A stretch of DNA of 64,000 nucleotides from Candidatus Woesearchaeota archaeon (GTDB lineage Archaea; Nanobdellota; Nanobdellia; Woesearchaeales; JACPIF01), in NCBI GenBank assembly GCA_016188215.1, contig JACPIF010000011.1:156142-220141 (forward strand), read 5' to 3'. Below, in pieces: positions 8,652-16,958 of this stretch; position 1 is the first letter of the stretch, and each line of letters opens with the position of its first letter. Both the position numbers and the translations under genes were made by a program. The notes beneath the pieces were generated by a model. That model was not told the origin of the DNA, did not search any database, and saw only the letters and a program-made list of their open reading frames with translations.

Positions 8652-9404
8652 ATGCAGGGCTATATCGCAGGTGTTTTGCTGAACTCAGAGACAGTATGGC
8701 ACAGGAACACTGCTATCGGCATTTTCTTTGCCGGCTGCGATTTCAAGTGCCCTGCCTGCACCAAGCCGAAGATAACTGACTTTAAGGAAGAGTTCAGGAT
8801 CGACATAAAGGATGTGAAGGAAGCCATCCGGGTGAATGCGCATATCTCAAACGCGGTCCTATTTACAGGAGGCGAGCCCTGCCTGCAGCGTGAGGTCATC
8901 CTGGACATAGCAAAATACGCCAAATCACTGTCATTGAAGACCGGCATAGAAACTAATGGCTCAAAGCCCCTTGTCTTAAGGAAACTTGTGAAAGACGGCC
9001 TTCTCAATTTCCTGAGCATAGATTTCAGGGCCCCAATGGAGCCTGGCATCTTTGAGAAGCTCACCAAGTCAAAAACCTTCTTCATTGACACAGAAGAGAT
9101 TATCATGAACTTCAAGCGCTCATTGATAGTTGCAAAGCGCTACAACCCGCAACTTCAACTCCAGTTCAGGACAACCATTGTTCCCGGCCTGCTCTACAGG
9201 AAAGAGGATATCCTGGAAATTGCCAAGATTATCCGCCACTTCAGCTGCACCTGGAAGCTGGAGCAGTTCAACCCCTCCCTGCCTACATTAAACCCAAACA
9301 TGCAGAACCTGTTTCCGGTATCGCAGCAGTTCATGGAAAACCTCAAGGAAGCCTGCCTGGAGCAGTATCCAAATCTTAGGATTGAGATTGTTAATTACAA
9401 TTAG
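8652..9404 (+). CDS. NrdG-like radical SAM activating protein
   Basis: A 250-residue radical SAM protein of the anaerobic ribonucleotide reductase activase type. The cluster motif CDFKCPAC is at residues 29-36, and FTGGEP follows at the usual place for the SAM-binding GGE motif. The opening, GVLLNSETVWHRNTAIGIFF, fits archaeal NrdG-like proteins. Such enzymes install the glycyl radical in NrdD; no nrdD is in the window, so the client is inferred. The gene is the last of a run with the thymidylate synthase-like gene, which suggests a role in dNTP supply without oxygen. Confidence 0.82.
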   Translation: MQGYIAGVLLNSETVWHRNTAIGIFFAGCDFKCPACTKPKITDFKEEFRIDIKDVKEAIRVNAHISNAVLFTGGEPCLQREVILDIAKYAKSLSLKTGIETNGSKPLVLRKLVKDGLLNFLSIDFRAPMEPGIFEKLTKSKTFFIDTEEIIMNFKRSLIVAKRYNPQLQLQFRTTIVPGLLYRKEDILEIAKIIRHFSCTWKLEQFNPSLPTLNPNMQNLFPVSQQFMENLKEACLEQYPNLRIEIVNYN

Positions 9405-9445
9405 TTTTAAGATTCTGAATATTCCAACATACCGATTGTCACAAG

Positions 9446-9456
9446 CTTTAAATATG
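9446..9456 (+). promoter_or_regulatory. TATA element of the Cys-rich membrane protein gene
   Basis: CTTTAAATATG lies about 28 bases before ATG 9481 and no SD sequence intervenes, as expected for a leaderless message. Confidence 0.5.
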
Positions 9457-9480
9457 CATATTAGCGCATAAACCCACTAT

Positions 9481-9852
9481 ATGAATCCAAAGCTCTACAG
9501 GAAGGCAGCAGGCATCGGCATGATTGTCCTGGCTGTTGTCATCGTCTTATTGGTTCTCTGGGCGCTCCTGAAATATGCATCCAGGGAATGCTCCTACGAC
9601 TCGCAGTGCCCCCAGGAACACTATTGCGGCTCTGATTTCAAATGCCACCAGGTCAAAGTGGTTGAAAAGACAGTTGTCATCAATGATTATTCTACAGCTG
9701 CAGCCATTATTTCAATCGCATTGATTATTGCAGTCCTCTTGCTGAGGGACAACCGCTGGAACAGCATCACTAACAGGTTCTTCAGCACTAAAAAAGAGCA
9801 TCAGCACCCCATGCATCCTCAATATAAGGATATGTATTGGAAGAAAAAGTAG
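9481..9852 (+). CDS. Two-span membrane protein with Cys-rich external loop
   Basis: A 123-residue protein with two hydrophobic spans, about residues 11-32 and 76-92. Between them is a loop with four cysteines in the pattern ECSYDSQCPQEHYCGSDFKC, the kind of small disulfide-bonded domain often found in DPANN surface proteins. The C-terminal tail is basic with several histidines. Function unknown. The gene overlaps the 5' flank of the radical SAM gene, whose promoter lies inside the last codons. Confidence 0.7.
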   Translation: MNPKLYRKAAGIGMIVLAVVIVLLVLWALLKYASRECSYDSQCPQEHYCGSDFKCHQVKVVEKTVVINDYSTAAAIISIALIIAVLLLRDNRWNSITNRFFSTKKEHQHPMHPQYKDMYWKKK

Positions 9853-9905
9853 ATACTCTGACAGAAAGGCAAAGATATATAACCAAAGGTATTCTGCTGA
9901 TATCC

Positions 9906-11381
9906 ATGAATATCCTTCTGATATATCCAGAGTACCCGGACACATTCTGGAGCTTTAAGCACGTTTTGAGCTATATCTCAAAAAAGGCCGCTTTCCCGCC
10001 TTTGGGATTGCTGACGATAGCTTCAATGCTGCCCCGCGATTGGAATAAGAAGCTTGTTGACACCAATGTTGAAGAGCTGACTGATGAGAAGATAGCCTGG
10101 TCAGATGCTGTTTTTATAGGAGCCATGATTGTTCAGGGAGAAAGTGCACACGATATCATTATCCGCTGCAAGGCGAAAGGTAAACTGGTTGTGGCTGGAG
10201 GCCCGTTATTCACTACACAATATGGGAAATTCCCTGAAGTAGACCATTTCGTCCTGAACGAGGCTGAGGTGACATTGCCTGAATTCCTCCAGGATCTTAA
10301 AGAAGGGAATCCAAAACAGGTTTACACCTCAACAATAAGGCCTGACATTACGCATGTGCCTGTGCCCCAATGGGATCTTATAGATATGGATAACTATGCA
10401 ACCATGGCTGTTCAATATTCAAGGGGCTGCCCATTTAACTGTGAATTCTGCGACATAATAATCATGAATGGGAGATTGCCAAGGACAAAAACACCTGAAC
10501 AGCTCATAGGCGAAGTGCAATCCCTCTATGACGCAGGGTGGAGAGGTGCAATATTTATTGTTGATGACAATTTTATTGCAAACAAGGTGCGCGTCAAGCA
10601 CATGCTCTCAGAGCTCATTATCTGGCAGGAAAAGAATAAGTACCCTTTCAAATTCCTGACTGAAGCCAGCACGAATCTTGCTGATGATGAAGAAATGATG
10701 CAGCTTATGACAAGGGCAAATTTCTATAAAGTTTTTCTTGGCATAGAGACCCCTAATAAAAAAAGCCTGATTGAGTGTAATAAAGTGCAAAACGTAAAAA
10801 GAGACCTCATAGATACGGTACGGATCATACAGAGCCATGGCATGCAGGTTATGGGCGGGTTCATTGTAGGCTTTGACAATGACACCGATGATATCTTTCA
10901 GCAGCAGATAGAATTTATACAAAAAGCCGGCATTGTGTGTGCGATGGTCGGTTTGCTTAATGCACTGCCGCAAACCCAACTCTGGCAGCGATTGAAATCT
11001 GAGAATCGGCTTTTGAGCGATAGCACGGGGGAAAACACAGACGGAACAATAAATTTTATCCCAAGGATGGACAAAGCCCGGCTGGAGGAAGGGTATAAGA
11101 GGATAATTAAGACCATCTATTCAAGAAAAGCATATTATCAAAGGGTAGGCACATTCATACGGGAATACACGTCTACAGTTAAGAGCAGGATAAAAAAGCA
11201 GGATTTGGAAGCTTTTTTCAAGAGTGTGTGGAAAATAGGGATTCTATCAAGAAACAGGCTCTCTTACTGGAAACTTGTCCTCAGGACTTGCTTCACAAAC
11301 ATCAATGCACTTCCGATAGCAGTAGAATTAGCTATTTTTGGCATGCATTATCAACAGATTGCAAAACGGTATAAAAGCTGA
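9906..11381 (+). CDS. B12-binding-type radical SAM enzyme
   Basis: A 491-residue protein with an N-terminal cobalamin-binding-like domain (MNILLIYPEYPDTFW, then GPLF near residue 99) and a radical SAM domain with CPFNCEFC at residues 175-182. The C-terminal region, with RKAYYQRV, resembles the DUF4070 extension of this family. Substrate unknown; relatives methylate lipids, hopanoids or peptides. ATG 9906 is preferred over an upstream ATG at 9837 because GATATATAACC at 9874-9884 forms a TATA element 26 bases ahead. Confidence 0.85.
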   Translation: MNILLIYPEYPDTFWSFKHVLSYISKKAAFPPLGLLTIASMLPRDWNKKLVDTNVEELTDEKIAWSDAVFIGAMIVQGESAHDIIIRCKAKGKLVVAGGPLFTTQYGKFPEVDHFVLNEAEVTLPEFLQDLKEGNPKQVYTSTIRPDITHVPVPQWDLIDMDNYATMAVQYSRGCPFNCEFCDIIIMNGRLPRTKTPEQLIGEVQSLYDAGWRGAIFIVDDNFIANKVRVKHMLSELIIWQEKNKYPFKFLTEASTNLADDEEMMQLMTRANFYKVFLGIETPNKKSLIECNKVQNVKRDLIDTVRIIQSHGMQVMGGFIVGFDNDTDDIFQQQIEFIQKAGIVCAMVGLLNALPQTQLWQRLKSENRLLSDSTGENTDGTINFIPRMDKARLEEGYKRIIKTIYSRKAYYQRVGTFIREYTSTVKSRIKKQDLEAFFKSVWKIGILSRNRLSYWKLVLRTCFTNINALPIAVELAIFGMHYQQIAKRYKS

Positions 11382-11408
11382 CTGCCATTAAACATGCTCC
11401 CGTTATTA

Positions 11409-11933
11409 TCAGTCATACAATTCCTTGCTCACAATTCGTGAAAGCGCCATCATAACGCTAGCCTCTACAAACTCATTCCGCTTCACCCTTCCTTTAGTGA
11501 CCATGCCCACAATCCCTTCCTTATGTTTTATGTTAGTTGAGCCGAACGCCTCGTCAGCTGCATCGCTTGCCTCTTTACCTTCAGTGAGTATTTTCTGCAG
11601 TATCTTATCAGGATACTCAAACGCAGGCCCCAGCCCTATAAAGAAATCCTTGCCGTCAAATATGGCGCAGCATGTCACATCAAGATAATGCGTCTTGGCC
11701 TCAGGGAAAACAAACAATCCGGCTTCCAGCCCGACACTATAATCAAATTCCTTGCTGTACGCCTTCATTGCCCTGTTCTTGGCCCCCTGCACTATCTCCT
11801 TCATTGACAATGGCTGCTTGCTCACGCCAGAATCAACCTCAGTGCCCTGCACGCTTGCTTCAAAATATTTTGAAAAAGCATCCTTTACTGCTCTTACCTT
11901 GTTAGGATTCGTGCTACCTACAATGACTTTCAT
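11409..11933 (-). CDS. Inosine/xanthosine triphosphatase (DUF84 family)
   Basis: A 174-residue protein of the DUF84 (YjjX-like) family, which hydrolyses ITP and XTP to remove deaminated purine nucleotides from the pool. The opening VIVGSTNPNKVRAVKDAF, the segment VGLEAGL and the end FGSTNIKHKEGIVG are typical. It is the last gene of an operon with a membrane protein (ATGA overlap at 11930-11933) and thymidylate kinase, consistent with a nucleotide-pool role. Confidence 0.9.
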   Translation of the reverse strand: MKVIVGSTNPNKVRAVKDAFSKYFEASVQGTEVDSGVSKQPLSMKEIVQGAKNRAMKAYSKEFDYSVGLEAGLFVFPEAKTHYLDVTCCAIFDGKDFFIGLGPAFEYPDKILQKILTEGKEASDAADEAFGSTNIKHKEGIVGMVTKGRVKRNEFVEASVMMALSRIVSKELYD

Positions 11934-12421
11934 CCTCTCCTCCGCTTGCCTGGCTTTTTGCGCATTACAGCCTTTTCATTATGCTTGATAATCGCAAGCG
12001 CAGTTAATACGCCGAGCGCTGCCATTGCAATGTCTTTCAGCGAGTCAAACTTATCGCCCTGCGCGCCTATGAAATAGCCTATATCGTCAGGCGAGAAAAT
12101 ACGTGCAGCGCCAACTTCAGCAAGCTCATAGAACATACTGAATGTGAAAAATGAGCTAACAAACGGTACTTCAGAATATGTATAGTACGAGCCAATCGCA
12201 TGCAGGATAAGAAATGCTGTAATCAAACCATACGAAAGATTAGAGAGCTTGAACCTTGTATAGCTGAAGGCCAGCACAGGCACGAATATCGCTACGAGAA
12301 TATTCTCCAGGAACCAGGTGAACCTGTCAAAAGGGTTAATTGCCAGGAAAGACCAAAATATCAAGTATACCGCAAGGCAGTAATACGGGAATGACGCTGC
12401 AGTCAATTTTAGCAGTCTCAT
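11930..12421 (-). CDS. YjdF/DUF2238-like membrane protein, shortened
   Basis: A 163-residue polytopic membrane protein. HAIGSYYTYSEVPF and FIGAQGDKFDSLKDIAMAAL are the two conserved blocks of the DUF2238 (YjdF-like) family. In typical members a block with NHYDRLVHFL and about 40 residues lies between them; here the two blocks are separated by only about 35 residues and that block is absent. Four hydrophobic segments remain. It overlaps its neighbours on both sides by ATGA. The role of the family is not established. Confidence 0.7.
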   Translation of the reverse strand: MRLLKLTAASFPYYCLAVYLIFWSFLAINPFDRFTWFLENILVAIFVPVLAFSYTRFKLSNLSYGLITAFLILHAIGSYYTYSEVPFVSSFFTFSMFYELAEVGAARIFSPDDIGYFIGAQGDKFDSLKDIAMAALGVLTALAIIKHNEKAVMRKKPGKRRRG

Positions 12422-13062
12422 AGGAGTGGCTCCACTTTCTTAAAGATCTGCTCAGCTATAGCCCCCCTTGTCAATATCTTATTCTGCCTCACACAAGGGA
12501 TGACTTCCCAGCGCTCCTGCTTAGCCAATTCCAGGTATATCTTCCAAACCTCCTCCAGGTAAGCGCTATTCTGCTCATGGATATCCCGCTTCTTGCCTTG
12601 CATCAGCTCGCGCGTAACTGAAACAGGCACATCCAGGAATAAGACCTTGTCCTCTCTGGGCATTGCATGTTTCTTGAAATCAAGCTCATCAAGCCAGTGC
12701 AGGAACTTATCCCGCTCCTTCTGCGGCAATTTTGCAGCCATGTACGCCTTGTTGGAAGCAACATATCTGTCTAAAAGCGCTACAGAGCCGGATTCCAGCT
12801 CTTTTATAATAGCATCCCTCATCTCTAATCTGTCTAAAGCATAAATGACGCCTATCAGGTATGGGCTGACTGCTTCCACGTTGCCGAATTCTCCGTCAAG
12901 GTATCGCTTGATTAGTTTTCCATAGTAAGTCTTTTCATAGCTGGGGAATTTAAAGACCGCAATCTTTTTTCCTTCTGCCTCAAGCCGCTCTTTCAGCAGC
13001 CCTATTTGCGTAGTCTTCCCAGAAGAATCCAATCCTTCAATTGAAATCAGGACACCCCTCAT
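12418..13062 (-). CDS. tmk: Thymidylate kinase
   Basis: A 214-residue kinase that phosphorylates dTMP to dTDP. The P-loop GLDSSGKTT is at residues 10-18, the DR(Y) motif appears as LLDRYVASNKAY and the family block ALDRLEMRD is present. The start at 13062 is chosen over one 3 codons upstream because TTTAAAT within 13083-13096 lies 26 bases away. It is the first gene of the operon with the YjdF-like and XTPase genes. Confidence 0.9.
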   Translation of the reverse strand: MRGVLISIEGLDSSGKTTQIGLLKERLEAEGKKIAVFKFPSYEKTYYGKLIKRYLDGEFGNVEAVSPYLIGVIYALDRLEMRDAIIKELESGSVALLDRYVASNKAYMAAKLPQKERDKFLHWLDELDFKKHAMPREDKVLFLDVPVSVTRELMQGKKRDIHEQNSAYLEEVWKIYLELAKQERWEVIPCVRQNKILTRGAIAEQIFKKVEPLL

Positions 13063-13082
13063 TATTTGCAATTAGTCAGCAC

Positions 13083-13096
13083 CGATTTAAATTAGT
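13083..13096 (-). promoter_or_regulatory. TATA element of the tmk operon
   Basis: On the minus strand CTAATTTAAATCGG is centred about 27 bases before ATG 13062. It fixes the start of the leaderless tmk message. Confidence 0.5.
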
Positions 13097-13107
13097 TTCT
13101 GTAGGGC

Positions 13108-13332
13108 CTATCCAATCTGCACTACTTTAGTCCTGCTCCGCAACCCTTTTAGAATCCTCGCATGCTTTCCGGTTTCTCTGGACAAGAATTTGATCAGCTC
13201 AACATTCGCCTTGTTATCCTCTGCAGGTGCTTTCAGCGCTATCCTATAAGCATGCTTTTCAGCATCAAATCCAAGAATCTTAGTTTCAGCAGCTTTTGGC
13301 TTGACAATAATATTAAAAACACCGTCAATCAT
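13108..13332 (-). CDS. DUF167/YggU family protein
   Basis: A 74-residue protein of the DUF167 (YggU) family: VKPKAAETKI at the start, LKAPAEDNKANVELIKFLS in the middle and GLRSRTKVVQI at the end, close to the whole family length. Function of the family is unknown. The ATG at 13332 overlaps the stop of the transcription factor S gene, so the frame further upstream is not used. It is the third gene of the signal peptidase/TFS operon. Confidence 0.85.
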   Translation of the reverse strand: MIDGVFNIIVKPKAAETKILGFDAEKHAYRIALKAPAEDNKANVELIKFLSRETGKHARILKGLRSRTKVVQIG

Positions 13333-13648
13333 AATCCCGCCATGTATGCCCGCACTTCTCGCATTTGAGGAATTTAGTCTCGGGCTCGTCTCCTGCCCTG
13401 GTCTGCACGAGCCAGAAATAAGCCTTATTATGCCCGCACTTCTCGCACTTTGCCTCCATCTTCGGCAGTGCCTCAAGGTCGGTGTTTTTCTCAATCACTT
13501 CTATTTTCTGCTCGGCCTTGGCCGCTTTCTTCTCGGTTATCTTGGCGGCAGCATCCTTTGACTTATAGCCGCAGCTGCATGCCATAAGTTTCCTGCTGCC
13601 CTCCATTTTAGGCTTCAGCAGGCTTCCGCATTTCGGGCAGAACATCAT
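13325..13648 (-). CDS. tfs: Transcription factor S (TFS), TFIIS/RPB9-like
   Basis: A 107-residue transcript cleavage factor for archaeal RNA polymerase. The N-terminal zinc ribbon is CPKCG with CSCG, and the C-terminal TFIIS-type ribbon runs from CEKCGHNKAYFWLVQTRAGD to CEKCGHTW. The acidic hairpin in the family is usually RSADE or similar; here it reads RAGDE, keeping the Asp-Glu pair that reaches the polymerase active site. ATGA overlap with the signal peptidase gene upstream. Confidence 0.93.
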   Translation of the reverse strand: MMFCPKCGSLLKPKMEGSRKLMACSCGYKSKDAAAKITEKKAAKAEQKIEVIEKNTDLEALPKMEAKCEKCGHNKAYFWLVQTRAGDEPETKFLKCEKCGHTWRDYD

Positions 13649-14274
13649 GAGACACCAATGAGCTGCAGGAACTCCACGAACAGCAGCTTGATATATCCCA
13701 GCAGGGGGATGCGCACAGACGCTTTCCCTATCACCAAGTCTTCCTTGATCCTGGTCTCAATGCCAGGCAGGCTTCTTGGATTATTGTCTCCCTTTGTCTG
13801 GAAATAGTACACGTTATTCTCCTCCCAGCTGTTCACTACCCTATGGATGATAGGATCAGATTTACCTCCATTGAACACTATCACATCCCCCTTTTTTATG
13901 TCTTTTGGTTCAATCCCCCTCAATACCATGATATCCCCTTTATTGAACCCGTGCGGGAACCTATACCCCCTAAATTCTTCCTTCGCGATGCCAAAACTTT
14001 GATAGAACTGCTCATGCTGCTCCCACCATGCGTCAAAATCATCTGGATGCTCCATGCTGCCTGAAACAACCGCAACTATAGGATGTGTTGTTCCCAGTAC
14101 CAGGCTCAATCCAGGGTAAACAATAAACTTGATGAGCACGAACGCAATCGCAATATTAGCCAGCCAGCTCCATACGCTGTCCTCCTCCCAGATAAAGTGC
14201 CAGAACCGCTTCAGGAGCTGCTTCACGCCAGGCTTTCTTTTATCCTGCCTGTCTTGCTTGCCTTGCCTTTTCAT
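13645..14274 (-). CDS. Signal peptidase I, archaeal Sec11 type
   Basis: A 209-residue membrane-bound peptidase that removes signal peptides from secreted proteins. The catalytic serine is in SGSME (S73) and the general-base position is His144 in IIHRVV, as in archaeal and ER enzymes instead of the bacterial lysine. TKGDNN completes the conserved boxes. There is one N-terminal span and a hydrophobic C-terminal end. TTTATATAG at about 14296-14304 is a TATA element for leaderless ATG 14274. First gene of an operon with TFS and DUF167. Confidence 0.9.
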   Translation of the reverse strand: MKRQGKQDRQDKRKPGVKQLLKRFWHFIWEEDSVWSWLANIAIAFVLIKFIVYPGLSLVLGTTHPIVAVVSGSMEHPDDFDAWWEQHEQFYQSFGIAKEEFRGYRFPHGFNKGDIMVLRGIEPKDIKKGDVIVFNGGKSDPIIHRVVNSWEENNVYYFQTKGDNNPRSLPGIETRIKEDLVIGKASVRIPLLGYIKLLFVEFLQLIGVS

Positions 14275-14412
14275 GAGCCAGACACCGAGATTGAGACTAT
14301 ATAAACATTATGTACTGAATTTAGTGGTTTTTGTTGCTCTTTATCGCTCTTTATGATGTTCACTTTATGACACACAAAAGTATTAAATAACAATCCTTAA
14401 TCATCTCATATC

Positions 14413-14838
14413 ATGAGATCGGGCTATTTTGAGGGTGTTCTGCAGTTGCGTAATCCCACGCAGGAATTGGTAGACTTTGTCAGGAACAGGGTTGAGAAGG
14501 ACGCGAAAGCAGTCATCGCAAAGGAAGAGCCTGTGCCTGGCGGCATAGACCTTTTCCTGTCATCACAGCACTACCTCCAGAATCTTGGAAAGGTCCTGAA
14601 AAAGCAGTTTCCTGGAGAGCTTAAGGTAAGCAGGCGCATGTTCTCCACAAGCCATCTCACCAGCCGGCATATATACCGGGTAACAGTCATGTTTAAGCTC
14701 TCTCAGATAAAAAAAGGCCAGCAGGTAACTTACCGCGGCAAGAGATATCAGGTAACAGCATTGGGAAAGAAAGTGATGCTCCGGGATACTGAAACAGGCA
14801 AACGCATTTCAGTGAATTTTAAAGAAATCAGGCCTTAA
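14413..14838 (+). CDS. NMD3-like ribosome-associated protein lacking N-terminal zinc ribbons
   Basis: A 141-residue protein resembling the central and C-terminal part of archaeal NMD3. YFEGVLQLRNP opens the conserved domain, GGIDLFLSSQHYLQNLGKVL and STSHLTSRHIYRVTVMFKL continue it, and the end is an OB-like stretch KKGQQVTYRGKRYQV. Standard archaeal NMD3 has N-terminal zinc-binding cysteines; this protein has none and begins directly at the second domain. A TATA-like TATTAAATA at about 14381-14389 precedes ATG 14413, so the short form is a natural gene rather than a mis-called start. Confidence 0.7.
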   Translation: MRSGYFEGVLQLRNPTQELVDFVRNRVEKDAKAVIAKEEPVPGGIDLFLSSQHYLQNLGKVLKKQFPGELKVSRRMFSTSHLTSRHIYRVTVMFKLSQIKKGQQVTYRGKRYQVTALGKKVMLRDTETGKRISVNFKEIRP

Positions 14839-15982
14839 GCTTATTCCGCTCGTCTTTGTACGCTTCAATGACTTTCTGCAGCCGTTCAATGGCTGCTATT
14901 TTGGTATGCAGCTGCTCCTTGTGCACTGCAGCAAAATACAGGTCCTCATGCAACTCAACAGATTCTGCAGGTATGCATATTAATTGCTGTGCAACAACAG
15001 CTGCAGGTTTCTTCCTGTATATAATAATCACATCCTTTAGTTTCTCAAGCGTAGATTCGCTGTATACGCTGGGGTTTGCAACAAGCAGTATATCCCCTGT
15101 CTGTATCCCTAGCAGAGCAGCACGCCTTGAAAATTCCTGCTGCCCGAGAGTGTCAAGCTTCTTTACTAGCGCATACTTCGTGCCCAGCTTCCCTATGAGT
15201 GCATTGAGCTTTGCAAGCTTCACCTTTGCTGCATCCACCTGCCTGCTTTTCTCGTCAAGTGAGCGGTAGAGCATTCCCACTCTCCTGCTCAGCAGTGGCT
15301 CACGCGTCTTTTGTGCAGGTACAAGGGGTGCAAGGGGAGTTTGTTTCAACTTTATCTCGTCCTGCAGCCTCATGATCTGCTGCCGCAGCAGTGTTATTTC
15401 ACGCTCGCGCTCGTGCAGCTTCTGCAGCAATCTTACAAAATCCGGTTTTCCAAGCTTGGGCTGCTCAAGGATTTTCTTGGTTTCCTTGCTGTATTCAGCC
15501 TCAGGCCTCTCCAGGATATCAGCCGCAAGCTTTATGCTTACATTATGGATCAGCACTAACTCAAGGATCGCATCCTGCAATGCCTCCTTTTTGTAAGCAG
15601 CAGCAAACCGCGCAACTTTCCCGATGGTGCCCTCGATCTCCTTATAGGCAGCCAGTGCAGATGCAATTGCATCCTTCTCATGCGCATTCTGTGCATCATA
15701 TTCCCTTGAGAGGTCAAGCTTTTCAGTAAGCTCAAGGTCATGCCTGGGCGCAATGACGCGCGCACCGACCTTTGTAGCGAATTTCTCTACAAACTCAGGC
15801 ACCTTCCTCTTGTCAGTGCCCGCAATCAGAATTTTTCCGTACTGGGTTGTCTCCCTGATTAACTCTGCCAGGCTGCACTCCTTCCGTGAAAAGCACGCAA
15901 CAAGTTCTTTCTCAGGGGTAAATAGCGCGTATGCTTTCGTAGCTCCTGGATCAATGCCTGCTATTAAAAGCTTTTTCTGCAT
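14828..15982 (-). CDS. DUF460 protein, predicted RNase H-fold nuclease
   Basis: A 384-residue protein of the archaeal DUF460 family. The N-terminal RNase H-like fold shows GIDPGATKAYAL with Asp11, GTDKRKVPEFVEK, and HEKDAIASALAAY with the last acidic residue. A coiled coil rich in Arg and Gln follows (EREITLLRQQIMRLQ). The C-terminal part looks like a second compact domain. Predicted to cut branched or RNA-containing nucleic acid; this has not been shown. ATG 15982 is preferred because TTTAAAT at about 16006-16012 lies 26 bases upstream. Its end overlaps the NMD3-like gene by 11 bases, convergent. Confidence 0.85.
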   Translation of the reverse strand: MQKKLLIAGIDPGATKAYALFTPEKELVACFSRKECSLAELIRETTQYGKILIAGTDKRKVPEFVEKFATKVGARVIAPRHDLELTEKLDLSREYDAQNAHEKDAIASALAAYKEIEGTIGKVARFAAAYKKEALQDAILELVLIHNVSIKLAADILERPEAEYSKETKKILEQPKLGKPDFVRLLQKLHEREREITLLRQQIMRLQDEIKLKQTPLAPLVPAQKTREPLLSRRVGMLYRSLDEKSRQVDAAKVKLAKLNALIGKLGTKYALVKKLDTLGQQEFSRRAALLGIQTGDILLVANPSVYSESTLEKLKDVIIIYRKKPAAVVAQQLICIPAESVELHEDLYFAAVHKEQLHTKIAAIERLQKVIEAYKDERNKLKA

Positions 15983-16046
15983 GTGAAAGGCTGACGTAGG
16001 CATCCCATTTAAAGATTTCGGAAGCATGAGGAAAAACTATCGTATC

Positions 16047-16958
16047 CTATCGTGTAGACGTATTCCCCAACTGCCCTATCTCTGAAACTGCATGGCTTGC
16101 CTGGCTGAGGTATTCATGCTCAAACATACTTTCATCCTCTTCGGAAAGCACCAGGCTGCTTATCTGCTGCGAAATCCTGGTCAGTTGCCGTACGCCTGTA
16201 AAGTCACGCTGCTCCACCAGCATATCACCTGAGCGAAGCGCCTGCTGCAGCTTATCAATGAATCCAGCCAGGTTGTCAGTATTATAACCTTTGTCATGTG
16301 CATGCTCAAGCCGCTCCCGCGCCAATGCTGCATATCCCTGGCCAACCTTAAGAAGCGTTTGCATGTTCTCTTCCTGCCTGATTCCCAGCGCAGCCATCCT
16401 CTGCTTGATATAATGCTCTGCCTCTGCCGCAGAAAACTCATGCACTGCCTTCAGCTTGATGATTGTCCTTGCTTTCCTGTACTCCACTGCATCCTGCAGC
16501 TTCTCATGCTCGCTCGCAAGCAGGCTTCTGCTCTCTTCGCTGTCTGTTTTCCCCAGCGTGCGAAGCATGGCAGTGTCCAATGCAAGCATAAATTCCGCGC
16601 TGTTTGCCTCATATTGCCCAAGCGCATGCTCAAGCTGCAATATCTCATCCAGCTCAGCCCCCGGCTCATCAGCCAGATTCTGCAGTGCAGCAGCAATTGC
16701 ATCGCTTGAGTATCCTGAATAGTCCAGTATCTCTTCAGCTTTGTCAAGCCTGCCGTCTGCAGCCATGGCTGCAGCTTCCTCCAGGCGCTCATTGAGCTGG
16801 GAAAAGCCCTGCTGCGCCTTGCTATAAGGCTCAAAGCTCAGGAATAATGCAACGCGCTCCATAATAATTTCTCCCTGGAAAAACGAGTTTCCAGGCTCAG
16901 CGCGTGCACCTGAACACATGAGCAGGGCAATCAATACGAATGATAACTTATTTGACAT
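16047..16958 (-). CDS. Secreted DUF5667-like protein
   Basis: A 303-residue protein with an N-terminal signal peptide (MSNKLSFVLIALLMCSGARA) and an all-helical body. The segment LFLSFEPYSKAQQGFSQLNE followed by AAAMAADGRLDKAEEILD matches the DUF5667 pattern found in secreted archaeal and bacterial proteins. The start overlaps the gene of a membrane-anchored protein by 11 bases, so the two are co-translated. The helical body may sit against the membrane or S-layer. Function unknown. Confidence 0.75.
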   Translation of the reverse strand: MSNKLSFVLIALLMCSGARAEPGNSFFQGEIIMERVALFLSFEPYSKAQQGFSQLNERLEEAAAMAADGRLDKAEEILDYSGYSSDAIAAALQNLADEPGAELDEILQLEHALGQYEANSAEFMLALDTAMLRTLGKTDSEESRSLLASEHEKLQDAVEYRKARTIIKLKAVHEFSAAEAEHYIKQRMAALGIRQEENMQTLLKVGQGYAALARERLEHAHDKGYNTDNLAGFIDKLQQALRSGDMLVEQRDFTGVRQLTRISQQISSLVLSEEDESMFEHEYLSQASHAVSEIGQLGNTSTR

